A DNA stretch of 53,415 nucleotides from Desulfobacter curvatus DSM 3379 (lineage in GTDB: Bacteria > Desulfobacterota > Desulfobacteria > Desulfobacterales > Desulfobacteraceae): NCBI RefSeq assembly GCF_000373985.1, contig NZ_KB893062.1, positions 187 through 53,601 on the forward strand, written 5' to 3'. The translations under genes were made by a program, and so were the position numbers. Numbering within the stretch: the first letter of the stretch is position 1; the number at the start of each line of letters is the position of its first letter. The notes beneath the pieces are model-generated. The model was not told the origin of the DNA. It ran no database searches and saw nothing but the letters and a program-made list of their open reading frames with translations. Shown here piece after piece: positions 26,519 to 34,790 of the stretch.

Positions 26519-26893
26519 TAGCGGTTAGGGTTGACCTGATCTATCAAACACCAAAAGGTCATCCCACAACAAAACATGAAAATACTTCATCAACTTATTT
26601 GGACTCTCATATAACGGCCATGGGCCGGCTTTGGTCTATCTACACCCAGGATTCGGCCCACAACTAAAGATAGAAAGAATCCAGTTAGTTGCTGGAGACT
26701 TTCATATAAACAGCCACAGGCTGACCTGACATATCAGCTGCCAGGCATAGCCCACAACAAAGCTTGAAAGATCTGAGTAACTTACCCAGACTTTCTTATA
26801 GAACCGCAACAGGCTGACCTAATTTTTTCACCGTGGTTCGGCCTACAACGAAAGCGGCAAGATCTACATAGGTTACACAGACTTTCTCATAAA
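26519..26893 (+). repeat. Four tandem copies of the two-hairpin repeat (B1-B4)
   Basis: The units begin at about 26519, 26611, 26707 and 26798, each 92-96 bases. Each has a first hairpin of the type GGGCTGACCTGG...CCAGGCTCAGCCC, a linker CCCACAACAAAG, and a second hairpin of the type GAAAG...CTTTC ending in ATATAA. The units differ at many positions yet keep pairing (B2 has GGGCCG with CGGCCC; B1 has GGTTGACCT with AGGTCATCC). They fill the region before the CBS-domain gene and would lie in its long leader. Confidence 0.85.
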
Positions 26894-26938
26894 AAGTCAT
26901 CATCATTAAGGCCATTAATACCTTTTGAGGAGAATGCC

Positions 26939-27484
26939 ATGAAAGAAATTCTGATAAAAACGGTTATGACCCCCTTACTTGATTATGTGACCCTCAAGGA
27001 AACGGATACTGTTTATGATGTATTCCAGGTCTTGGAAAAAACCAAATCAGATAGCCGCCAATCCCACAGGGATGTTATTGTCGTTGACGACAATGGCAAG
27101 TTCAAGGGAAAAGTGACAATGCTTGATATTTTCAGAGCGCTTGAGCCCAACTATAAAAAACTGTTCCAAAACTATAAAGACGGAACACTGACCAAGGATT
27201 ATGTGATTAATGCCATGCGGGATTTTAACCTCTGGATGGAGCCCATTAAAAGTATTTGTGAGCGCGGTGCCAATATCAAGGTTGCCGAAATTATGCATGT
27301 ACCTGTCGAATTTGAATATCTCCAGGAGGACGATTCCCTGGAAAAAGCGCTGCATGAATATGTTATGGGTGTCCATCAGCCCCTGATCGTGAAAAACGGC
27401 GACACGGTCACCGGTGTCCTCAGATTCTGTGATTTATTTGAGGTAATCAGGGAAGAGATGCTGGCCTGCCCACTTCCGGAATAA
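26939..27484 (+). CDS. Two-CBS-domain protein
   Basis: This 181-residue protein consists of two CBS domains: residues about 8-75 (VMTPLLDYVTLKETDTVYDV, VIVVDDNGKFKGKVTMLDI) and about 95-172 (VAEIMHVPVEFEYLQEDDSL, PLIVKNGDTVTGVLRFCDLF). CBS pairs bind adenine nucleotides or similar ligands and regulate partners. No catalytic domain is present. The start follows TGAGGAG. It is flanked by two-hairpin repeats on both sides: four copies before and one that begins at its stop codon. Confidence 0.88.
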   Translation: MKEILIKTVMTPLLDYVTLKETDTVYDVFQVLEKTKSDSRQSHRDVIVVDDNGKFKGKVTMLDIFRALEPNYKKLFQNYKDGTLTKDYVINAMRDFNLWMEPIKSICERGANIKVAEIMHVPVEFEYLQEDDSLEKALHEYVMGVHQPLIVKNGDTVTGVLRFCDLFEVIREEMLACPLPE

Positions 27485-27622
27485 CAGCCATGGGTTGACC
27501 TGATCTATGGACACCCAGACTCAACCCACAACAAACAATGGAACTAAAGACACCAACAATTCAGGGATAAAATGGGCGCCGCAGGCGCTTCGACACCTTG
27601 TATCTTGTCTATAGTTTCATAA
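27481..27622 (+). repeat. Two-hairpin repeat, copy C (long-stem subtype)
   Basis: It begins ATAACAGCCATGGGTTGACC, and its TAA is the stop codon of the CBS gene. The first hairpin pairs GGGTTGA with TCAACCC. The second half differs from most copies: a longer stem from GAACTAAAGACA to TTGTCTATAGTTTC encloses a GCGCC-GGCGC hairpin. Copy E shares this subtype. Confidence 0.8.
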
Positions 27623-27709
27623 AAAATTTGCACACTACCCCTCCATGAAGACCGGGTGACTCTCTGATTCCTTGTTTAGTGTGCCAGGGAGGCGAAAAAC
27701 GCAGGAGGG

Positions 27710-28828
27710 TCACCCCCCTAAAAGGGTTAGAAAAATACCCGCTGCAATCACAGTGCCGATAACACCCGCTACATTGGGTCCCATGGCATACATGAGCAGA
27801 TAATTTTTCTTATCCGCTTCCATACCTACCTTATGAACCACCCTGGCAGCCATGGGTACGGCCGAGACACCTGCCGCTCCCAGCAGCGGATTAATTTTAT
27901 TTTTGGAAAAAAGATTCATGAGTTTAGCCAAAAGCACCCCTGTCATGGTGGAAACCACAAAGGCAAAAAGCCCAAGGCAAAAGACAAATATCACCTGGGG
28001 TCTTAAAAAATTCTCTGCATTCATGGTGGCGCCCACGGGCACCCCAAGAAAGATGGTAACAATATTCATCAGTTCATTCTGGGCGGCGTTATGGAGACGC
28101 TCTACCACGCCGGACTCCCTGAACAGGTTGCCCAGCATAAACATGGCGATCAACGGCGCTGATGCCGGAACCAGCAAGATGATTACGAAGGTGGAGACAA
28201 TAGGAAACAGAATCTTTTCAAGCTTTCCCACCTTTCTGCCCTTGGTCATGCGAATTCGTCTTTCGTCTGCGGTGGTCAAAAGCTTCATCACCGGGGGTTG
28301 GATAATGGGCACAAGGGCCATGTAAGAATAGGCGGCCACGGCACAAACCCCTAAAAGGGAGGGAGCCAGCTTGGTTGCCAGAAATATGGTGGTGGGCCCG
28401 TCAGCACCGCCGATGATACCGATGGTTGCCGCCGCTTTCAGGTCAAATCCAAAGGCCTGGGCCGCAAAAAAGGTGATGTATACCCCTGCCTGGGCCCCGG
28501 CACCAAGAAAAATCAGCCTGGGGTTGGCAATAAGCGGCCCAAAATCCGTGAGCGCCCCTAATCCCAAGAATATTACCGGTGGAATGATCTCCCAATGGAT
28601 ACCATACTCGTAAAATTTCCAGAGCAGCCCTTCATGGGGGGTCATAAGTCCGGCCAAAGGCAGGTTCACCAGGATGATTCCGAACCCGATGGGCAGCAGC
28701 AAAAGGGGTTCATAGGATTTTGAAACGGCAAGGTAAATCAGGGTCAATCCAATGATCCACATGACCACAATGCCCGGGGTGACATAAAACAAACCCGTGG
28801 TCTGAAACAGGGAATACAAATCGCTCAT
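27710..28828 (-). CDS. gcdB: Glutaconyl-CoA decarboxylase, sodium-pumping beta subunit
   Basis: This integral membrane subunit decarboxylates carboxybiotin and exports sodium. It has 372 residues, about ten membrane helices, and family motifs of OadB/GcdB/MmdB: LGALTDFGPLIANPR, the ion-site loop IGIIGGADGPTTIF, PIIQPPVMKLLTT and LGAAGVSAVPMAARVVHK. Its start overlaps the stop of the small gamma-like gene by four bases (ATGA). It is the last gene of a five-gene operon that channels glutaryl-CoA into a sodium gradient. Confidence 0.93.
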   Translation of the reverse strand: MSDLYSLFQTTGLFYVTPGIVVMWIIGLTLIYLAVSKSYEPLLLLPIGFGIILVNLPLAGLMTPHEGLLWKFYEYGIHWEIIPPVIFLGLGALTDFGPLIANPRLIFLGAGAQAGVYITFFAAQAFGFDLKAAATIGIIGGADGPTTIFLATKLAPSLLGVCAVAAYSYMALVPIIQPPVMKLLTTADERRIRMTKGRKVGKLEKILFPIVSTFVIILLVPASAPLIAMFMLGNLFRESGVVERLHNAAQNELMNIVTIFLGVPVGATMNAENFLRPQVIFVFCLGLFAFVVSTMTGVLLAKLMNLFSKNKINPLLGAAGVSAVPMAARVVHKVGMEADKKNYLLMYAMGPNVAGVIGTVIAAGIFLTLLGG

Positions 28829-28983
28829 TTATCCCCTCCATGCCCTGCAGTTTCCTTGACTTTCTTTCTTGATTCCAGTGCGGTGACTGCCGCTCCTGTA
28901 ATCTTGATGGAAAGGTAAAGAAAGGCCATGCCAGTGAAGACCCCCAAACAACCTGTGAGAAACACCCTGACCCCATCTCCCAT
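28825..28983 (-). CDS. Small gamma/delta-type subunit of the sodium-pumping decarboxylase
   Basis: A 52-residue frame that is easily missed: MGDGVRVFLTGCLGVF and TGMAFLYLSIKITGAAV form one N-terminal membrane helix, followed by a charged tail. This is the layout of OadG/GcdD-like subunits, which anchor and stabilise the complex. The ATG lies three bases after the alpha-subunit stop, and its TGA overlaps the beta-subunit start (ATGA). Position, size and topology make the assignment good despite weak sequence conservation. Confidence 0.75.
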   Translation of the reverse strand: MGDGVRVFLTGCLGVFTGMAFLYLSIKITGAAVTALESRKKVKETAGHGGDK

Positions 28984-28986
28984 GAT

Positions 28987-30744
28987 TTATTCCTTTTCCT
29001 TTATCGCCGCATGGTCCCGCATGATTCTGGGCAGGATCATCTGATGCTGGGGACAGATGGATTTGGGATTCTGGTAGGCAGCACCTGCAAAGGCCTGCAT
29101 ATAATGCCGCAGGTCGGCAAGCCGTACCACCTCATCCACCATGCCGTGTTTTGCACAATATAATGGGGTGGACGTGTCCTTGTATTTCTGGGCAAGGGCG
29201 TTCATTTTCTCCACCACGGGTTCAAGATCCCGGCCCGCTTCCTTCTCCTTGACAAGCCGCCTTGCATAGGTGGCCACCGCAGCCGTCTCTCCGTGCATAA
29301 CACAAATTTCAGTAGCACAGGTACCCAGGGTAAAGGCATTGTTCCGGTTGGCCTGGGGACCGCCCATGACATAGTGGGCAGCGGCCGTTCCTTTGCGCAA
29401 AATGGCAAGCATCATGGGAAGCCCCGACTGCTGGATGGAGTAGACCAGGGCCTGGCCCAAACCTAAAAGCTCGGCTTTTTCGGCAATATCTCCCACATCA
29501 ATGCCGGAGGTGTCCTGGAACCAGATCACAGGAATCCTGTCCCGGCCGCAAAGGGTCACAAATTCGTTCATCTTTAAAAGCCCCTGGCGGTACAGCTTGG
29601 CACCCATACCGGGATAATCGGCGTATTCAGGATACCCCTTGCCAAGATACCCCTGGCGGTTTCCGATGCAGGCCACAAGCAATCCGTCCACCTTGCAGAG
29701 CCCGGTGTAGATCTCAGGACCGTAGTCGGGACGATATTCCATATGCTCGGAGCCGTCCACAAGCCTTGCTAAAATATCGTCAAAATCATATACGGTCTTG
29801 GAGGCGATGGGCAGAAGACGTAGGACCTCTTCAGCATCAAACGCAGGCGCCTTGGGCTGGGTCACCCTGAAAAATTCAGGATCATAGGCCGGCAGCTTTT
29901 TCATATAATCTCTAACGCCGTCCAGCACCTCTTTTTCTTCCTTGTACACAAAGCGAAAAAAACCGGTGTGATCATAATGGGTGGCTACTGATCCGGGCGG
30001 CTTTTCCCGGTGTTCTTTGGCTCTTTGGACCAGGGCTTCGGCCATATCCACGGTAAACCCGCCCTGGGGGGCCATGCCGCTGACAATGCCGGCGCCTCCA
30101 ACGGCCATATTGCACTTTTCATGGGCAAACAAAACCGTGGGACTGATGGACTGGTAACCGCCGCCGGCAGGGTTGGTCCCGTAAATTGCCGCCAACACGG
30201 GAATGCCGTCCTGCTCAAGTTCGGCATGCCTGAAAAACGGGGTACCGGAACCCCTTCGGTCGGCATAAAATTTTTCCTGTTCGGTAAGCTTGGCCCCGCT
30301 GCAATTCACCAGCCAGACCAATGGAATATTGAGCCGTTTTGCAAGGTCTGTAACCCGCAAAATGTTCTCGGACTGACCAGCCAGCCAGGCACCGGCCATG
30401 ACTTTATTGTCAAAACCGATCACAACCGCCCATTTGCCTGCAATTTTTCCAAGACCATCAATGACATTGGTGGTGCCCTCAACATTGTCCGCAGGATTAT
30501 AAAGCGTATGAAGCGGGGTCCAAGTACCCGGGTCCACGATATACTCCAGGCGTTGCCATACGGTCATCTGGCCGCGCTGGTTGATTTTTTCTTCGGGAAG
30601 TCCTGCATTCTTAACCTCGTCCACGGCGGCTAAAATATTTTTTTCCGCCGCAAGCACCTGTTCGTAGTTATTCTGGGTACGCTTTATGGTCCCCTTTTTA
30701 AGTGCTTTGCCAAAGGGCGTCATGTTTTCAAAATAGGATTTCAT
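28987..30744 (-). CDS. gcdA: Glutaconyl-CoA decarboxylase, carboxyltransferase alpha subunit
   Basis: GcdA transfers the carboxyl group from glutaconyl-CoA to biotin in the cytoplasm, giving crotonyl-CoA. At 585 residues it has the double crotonase-like carboxyltransferase fold. Visible segments include NPADNVEGTTNVIDGLGKIA, YGTNPAGGGYQSISPTVLFA, GGAGIVSGMAPQGGFTVDMA, PVIWFQDTSGIDVGDIAEK and YVMGGPQANRNNAFTLGT. These fit GcdA better than the propionyl-CoA or oxaloacetate enzymes, and the neighbouring glutaryl-CoA dehydrogenase gives the substrate. The biotin carrier gene lies 22 bases upstream. Confidence 0.94.
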   Translation of the reverse strand: MKSYFENMTPFGKALKKGTIKRTQNNYEQVLAAEKNILAAVDEVKNAGLPEEKINQRGQMTVWQRLEYIVDPGTWTPLHTLYNPADNVEGTTNVIDGLGKIAGKWAVVIGFDNKVMAGAWLAGQSENILRVTDLAKRLNIPLVWLVNCSGAKLTEQEKFYADRRGSGTPFFRHAELEQDGIPVLAAIYGTNPAGGGYQSISPTVLFAHEKCNMAVGGAGIVSGMAPQGGFTVDMAEALVQRAKEHREKPPGSVATHYDHTGFFRFVYKEEKEVLDGVRDYMKKLPAYDPEFFRVTQPKAPAFDAEEVLRLLPIASKTVYDFDDILARLVDGSEHMEYRPDYGPEIYTGLCKVDGLLVACIGNRQGYLGKGYPEYADYPGMGAKLYRQGLLKMNEFVTLCGRDRIPVIWFQDTSGIDVGDIAEKAELLGLGQALVYSIQQSGLPMMLAILRKGTAAAHYVMGGPQANRNNAFTLGTCATEICVMHGETAAVATYARRLVKEKEAGRDLEPVVEKMNALAQKYKDTSTPLYCAKHGMVDEVVRLADLRHYMQAFAGAAYQNPKSICPQHQMILPRIMRDHAAIKEKE

Positions 30745-30766
30745 TTATTTTTCCTTTGACGCCGGA

Positions 30767-30982
30767 TCAATCGATAACAGCCAAAAGATCATCCTCTGCC
30801 ACCGCATCCCCCTCCTTGACGACGATCTTAGAGATAGTGCCGGAGCAAGGCGCAAATATGGGGGTTTCCATTTTCATGGCTTCTATAACCAGAATTTCGT
30901 CGTCCTCTTCTATGGCCACGCCAGGTTCAACACTTAAGCTGACAATTTTTCCTGACAGGGGTGCCAATACGTCTTCAGGCAT
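30767..30982 (-). CDS. gcdC: Biotin carrier subunit of glutaconyl-CoA decarboxylase
   Basis: This 71-residue biotinyl domain carries the biotinylation site EAMKMET, with the target Lys at about residue 36, and a C-terminal half CSGTISKIVVKEGDAV. It lacks the Pro/Ala-rich linker usually found in GcdC, so it is a bare carrier domain. The open frame extends upstream to 31147, but translation should start at the ATG at 30982, 9 bases after GGAG. It moves carboxyl groups between the alpha and beta subunits. Confidence 0.92.
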   Translation of the reverse strand: MPEDVLAPLSGKIVSLSVEPGVAIEEDDEILVIEAMKMETPIFAPCSGTISKIVVKEGDAVAEDDLLAVID

Positions 30983-31004
30983 GTGTATCTCCTTATTTAA
31001 ATAA

Positions 31005-32168
31005 TTATCTGTTCGCTTTTCTGATACCCAACTGATCCAGGGCAATAATCCATTTGCAGATATTGGCGGAACCTTCCACCATGGCATAGGTGGGCGCATC
31101 CCGGTAATAACGGGCCACGGGATATTCAGTGGAATAGCCGTAGGCACCCAAAATTCTCATGGCGTAGTTGGCACATTTATACGCCACTTCGCCGGCCATG
31201 TATTTGGCCATAGCCACATCCATACCGTTGTTCAGCCGGCCCTGGTCCTTGGCCCAGGCCGCTTTGTGAACAAGCAGCCGGGCAGCTTCGATTTCCGTTG
31301 CCATCTGGGCGATCATGTCCTGGTTCATCTGGAATTCGCCGATTTTTTTGCCGAACTGTTTTCTCTGATTACAGTATTTCACGGCTTCGTCCAAACAGGC
31401 CTGGGCCAATCCCACGCCGCCGGCAGCTGCAGACAAACGGGTCTGGTTCAAAGATGAAAATACAATTTTAGCACCATCACCGGGTTTGCCAAGGATATTT
31501 TCCTTGGGCACCTTAACATTATCCAAAAACAGTTCCCCTGTGGGAGAAGAATGGGAGCCCAGCTTCTCCAAAGAAGAGGTTGTGACGCCGTCAAAATTTT
31601 TGGGTTCAATCACAAAGGCGGACAGTCCTTTGGAACCGGCAGCTTTATCCGTATAGGCATAGTAAAGCATGCAATCTGCCACATCGGCATTAGAAATCCA
31701 GGTTTTGTTACCGTTAAGCACCCAGTGATCGCCCTTGTCTTCGGCGGTGGAAGCAATGTTCATGACATCAGAACCTGCATCCGGTTCGGTGATGCCGAAC
31801 CCGCCGATGTATTCGGCCGTGCACAATTTCTCCACATATTTTTTGCGGACTTCTTCATTGCCGTATTTATAAATGGTGTACGCACAGCCCAGCACCTGCA
31901 TATTCACCTGGACCCGCAGGGATGAGGAGGCCTTGGCCAACTCCTCGGTCACAATCATGGCAGCCAGAAAACCCAAATCTTCACCACCATATTCTTCGGG
32001 AATCACGGTGCCGAAATATCCCATTTCCCCCAAAGGACGTATCACCTCTTTAATGGGCAAATAATGTTCCTCATCCCACTGGTCTGCAAAGGGAACGATC
32101 TCTTTTTTTGCAAATTTTCGGATCTCTTTCTGGAGCATTTGCAGCTCTTTGCTTAATTCAAAATCCAT
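31005..32168 (-). CDS. Glutaryl-CoA dehydrogenase, non-decarboxylating type
   Basis: This FAD enzyme oxidises glutaryl-CoA to glutaconyl-CoA. It shows acyl-CoA dehydrogenase signatures (GFGITEPDAGSDVMNIAS, QRKQFGKKIGEFQMNQDMIA, RILGAYGYSTEYPVARYYRD) and the catalytic base in AMVEGSANI (Glu 365). Decarboxylating enzymes have Tyr before that Glu; here it is Val 364. That Tyr-to-Val exchange is the published hallmark of the Desulfococcus-type non-decarboxylating enzyme. The substrate-carboxylate Arg is probably Arg 85 (SLRVQVNMQ). The four downstream genes encode the sodium-pumping decarboxylase that consumes its product. First gene of the operon; a repeat copy lies upstream. Confidence 0.93.
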   Translation of the reverse strand: MDFELSKELQMLQKEIRKFAKKEIVPFADQWDEEHYLPIKEVIRPLGEMGYFGTVIPEEYGGEDLGFLAAMIVTEELAKASSSLRVQVNMQVLGCAYTIYKYGNEEVRKKYVEKLCTAEYIGGFGITEPDAGSDVMNIASTAEDKGDHWVLNGNKTWISNADVADCMLYYAYTDKAAGSKGLSAFVIEPKNFDGVTTSSLEKLGSHSSPTGELFLDNVKVPKENILGKPGDGAKIVFSSLNQTRLSAAAGGVGLAQACLDEAVKYCNQRKQFGKKIGEFQMNQDMIAQMATEIEAARLLVHKAAWAKDQGRLNNGMDVAMAKYMAGEVAYKCANYAMRILGAYGYSTEYPVARYYRDAPTYAMVEGSANICKWIIALDQLGIRKANR

Positions 32169-32270
32169 TTTATTCTCCCTGGCCTGTATTGAGGTGTATT
32201 AATCCTTAAAATTGTGATTCAGATAATGAGAGGTGGATGACTTCTCTGTTGAAATCATTATCATCATTGT

Positions 32271-32367
32271 TTATAAGAAAGTCTGGGTAACTTACTCAGA
32301 TCTTTCAACATTCGTTGTGGGCTGGGCCTGGGTGCTGATAGACCAGGTCAGCCCATGGCTGTTATAA
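32271..32367 (-). repeat. Two-hairpin repeat, copy D
   Basis: It lies in minus orientation in the divergent gap between the dehydrogenase and the Nudix gene. Hairpin 1 is GGGCTGACCTGG with CCCAGGCCCAGCCC; hairpin 2 is TTGAAAGATCTGAGTAA with TTACCCAGACTTTC. It is one of the best-preserved copies and useful as a reference unit. Confidence 0.85.
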
Positions 32368-32388
32368 TGTAAGTGATAATTAAAAATT

Positions 32389-32868
32389 ATGGAACAAATT
32401 AATCCTGAAATTCGCAACACGGCCAAGGCGGTTTGTTATAATGACAACGGCGCCATCCTGATGCTCAAGAAAGTATATGAAGACGGTTCTTTTGTGTTCA
32501 CCCTGCCCGGTGGCAGCCAGGAGCCCGGAGAAAGTATTGCCTCAGCGCTGATCAGAGAATGTGAAGAAGAGATCGCAGCCACTGTTGTACCGGGTCAGCT
32601 GCACTATATTTGTGAATACATCAAAACGTCCCACACACCCGGTAAACCTCTCCGGCATAAGGTAGAGTTCGGGTTTAAGTGCACGCTTCCTGCCGGCTAC
32701 ACCCCACAGATGGGGCTAAAGCCTGACTCCCACCAGGCTGAGGTCCTGTGGTTATCTCCGGACCAGCTCAAGACTGCTGCGTGCACACCTGACAGCCTGA
32801 CTCTGTGCCTGGAACCGCACACCCTTGCCCCATTTATTCACTCGGATGCTATGATAACCAATCCATGA
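32389..32868 (+). CDS. Nudix hydrolase
   Basis: This 159-residue protein has the Nudix box in the form GGSQEPGESIASALIRECEE, matching G-x5-E-x7-R-E-x2-E-E for hydrolysis of nucleoside diphosphate derivatives. The substrate cannot be told. The start has a weak ribosome site (AAGTGATAATT). Its 3' end overlaps the convergent HprK-like gene by 20 bases. It may belong with the GAK-type cluster, which contains a second Nudix domain. Confidence 0.88.
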   Translation: MEQINPEIRNTAKAVCYNDNGAILMLKKVYEDGSFVFTLPGGSQEPGESIASALIRECEEEIAATVVPGQLHYICEYIKTSHTPGKPLRHKVEFGFKCTLPAGYTPQMGLKPDSHQAEVLWLSPDQLKTAACTPDSLTLCLEPHTLAPFIHSDAMITNP

Positions 32869-33943
32869 TTGTCCGGGTAGCCTGATCAAAATCAGCACCC
32901 CCGGACAGAGCCAAGACCCGGCAGGGCGCAAGCAGATCAAGATACTGATCTTCAGACGGATTTTGGGGCAACCCCTTAGCAGGCAGATAAAACAACCCTG
33001 TATCTTTCATAATGGCTTGCAGCAGCGGCCTGTGATGGGCAAGCTTTATCTCTTCAGATTTCATGGGTCCTGCACCCAGCCGCCAGTTGAGCAGCACTAG
33101 CCTGTCCAATGGTGCGTTCAGCCGGAACCGGGCCGGGCCATAGCATTGATCAATCATCACATCATATTTGTGTTCCAGACGCCATAACGCTTCCTGGGGC
33201 AGCTTTTTAAAATCCGCCTGCTCTTGGGCCGTCAACACCCCGCAAAGAGATGGATTGTTCAGTGCAGTGCCCGGATTAATACGGGGCCATTTGGCCACAC
33301 CGGACATCACAAGATGTCCCCCGGTTTTTTCCATCACCAGCCGGTCATTGGATACAAAATCAGCCCCGACATTCATCAGGTGCAGGGCCAGTGTGGACTT
33401 TCCCATACCTGAAAATCCGGCCACGGCAATACCAAGGCCGTTGCTGAAGACCGCTGCGGCATGGCCAAGCAGCCCACCTTTATTGAGCTTATACTCAATG
33501 AACCGGTTATTGATAAAGTTGATCACCTGATTTGGGTAGGAAAGACAGGGGCCTGCCACCAGATTTTGATCCCCGCCAAACACCATGATGATACCTGAGT
33601 TAACTTTCCGTACCACACGCCCGGTATCCAGCAAGGCCCACTCTTCTTTGATTTTTGTCTTTCCCGGGCCGGGTTTCTGGGGAGTTAACGGACAGCTCAG
33701 GGAGGGACCCGGGCCCTCAATGGCCTGGATATGAATCTTTACCCGGCCATGGGGGGTGCCCAGCAGCGGCAGAAAGTAGCGGGTAAGTTCTTTTTTAAAC
33801 GCCTCACTGCTGCATTTGATTTCAATGGTACAATCATCCAGGGTCAACAGAAACGGTTCTGTATACCTGACATCTTTTGACAGTGAATCAACCAGATCTG
33901 CCAGATTACAGGCAGTCTCATTTTGAGATGGTGTTGATGACAT
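32849..33943 (-). CDS. HprK-related kinase B (GAK-type cluster)
   Basis: The protein resembles the C-terminal kinase domain of HPr kinase/phosphorylase. P-loop GFSGMGKSTLALHLMNVGAD, then the DFVSNDRLVMEK segment and NPGTALNNPSLCG, match the family named HprK-related kinase B. The phospho-target is unknown. Translation probably starts at the ATG at 33943, preceded by AAAGGAG, giving about 364 residues; the frame extends to 34021. It overlaps the ATP-grasp gene by 26 bases and is the last gene of the cluster. Confidence 0.88.
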   Translation of the reverse strand: MSSTPSQNETACNLADLVDSLSKDVRYTEPFLLTLDDCTIEIKCSSEAFKKELTRYFLPLLGTPHGRVKIHIQAIEGPGPSLSCPLTPQKPGPGKTKIKEEWALLDTGRVVRKVNSGIIMVFGGDQNLVAGPCLSYPNQVINFINNRFIEYKLNKGGLLGHAAAVFSNGLGIAVAGFSGMGKSTLALHLMNVGADFVSNDRLVMEKTGGHLVMSGVAKWPRINPGTALNNPSLCGVLTAQEQADFKKLPQEALWRLEHKYDVMIDQCYGPARFRLNAPLDRLVLLNWRLGAGPMKSEEIKLAHHRPLLQAIMKDTGLFYLPAKGLPQNPSEDQYLDLLAPCRVLALSGGADFDQATRTIMDWLS

Positions 33944-34790
33944 AGGCGGTATACTCCTTTGCAGCGTCAATGGACCTGGCTTTTGACAGCCCCTTGAAAC
34001 CACCAAAGGCGGAGACTTCAAAAACCATGGGCCCCTGGGGGGTCAGGGCCACATCCACGCAGGTAAAATCAAGGCCAAACAATGCCTGGGCGTTGCGGGC
34101 AAGTTCAATAATTTGCGGATCAGGATCAAATGCCTTGTACCGTCCGCCCGAAGCAGTGGTTGTATTCCACGCCCCTTCCCCACGGCAGCGGGCATAGGTA
34201 GACAGATATTTTCCCCCAAGGAACACAATACCAAGGTCCTGTTCTCCCAGGTCAATTTTTTGTTGGATGTACATCAAAGGGTTCGCCTGTTGAAACCGAA
34301 GAACTTTCCCACGGCAGGCATCACCTTTTTTGATGACACACATCCCTTTGGCTTTTGTGGAAAACAACGGTTTAAACACGGCCTGGCCATATGTATCCAC
34401 AGCATCCACTGCCATATCCACATCTTCGGTAACGCTGGTCAAAGGCATGGGGATATTGCCGGCCTGAAGCGTTACGGTACATGAAATTCTGTTAAGAACC
34501 CCTAAAATTTTAGCCGGGCTGGAAAATATGGGCAGCCCCCTTTCTTCTAAAAGCCTTAAGATTTCCAGCCGGTCCAGTAATTGGGGGGAATAGGCCGTGC
34601 CGATCTTTTTTATGATCAGCGCATCCAATGTGCTTAAATCAATGTCTTCATACCACGCCTTCCCCGAAGGCATATCCAGACGGACGTGCGCCATGTCGAT
34701 GAGTAATCCGAAGCCTGTGGCCTGGGCCACCGCATCTGCCAGCGCTTTGGATGACCATCCGTCCTTTACGCCCACAACACCAATTTTCAT
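33918..34790 (-). CDS. ATP-grasp ligase (GAK-type cluster)
   Basis: This 290-residue protein is an ATP-grasp enzyme of the RimK-like type: NGNIPMPLT-like lid region (LQAGNIPMPLTSVTEDV), FKPLFSTKAKGM, YIQQKIDLGEQDLGIVFLGG, and the magnesium-binding end CVDVALTPQGPMVFEVSAFG. It is expected to form an amide or thioester via acyl phosphate. Protein-family databases group it with the HprK-related kinase B and amphi-Trp proteins under the name GAK system, with unknown role. It overlaps its upstream neighbour by four bases (ATGA). Confidence 0.88.
   Translation of the reverse strand: MKIGVVGVKDGWSSKALADAVAQATGFGLLIDMAHVRLDMPSGKAWYEDIDLSTLDALIIKKIGTAYSPQLLDRLEILRLLEERGLPIFSSPAKILGVLNRISCTVTLQAGNIPMPLTSVTEDVDMAVDAVDTYGQAVFKPLFSTKAKGMCVIKKGDACRGKVLRFQQANPLMYIQQKIDLGEQDLGIVFLGGKYLSTYARCRGEGAWNTTTASGGRYKAFDPDPQIIELARNAQALFGLDFTCVDVALTPQGPMVFEVSAFGGFKGLSKARSIDAAKEYTAYVINTISK

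Noticed and set aside
26519..26893. CRISPR array
   Set aside because: The four units have no constant repeat/variable spacer pattern; the whole 92-96 base unit is the repeat and it diverges throughout. No cas genes are nearby.
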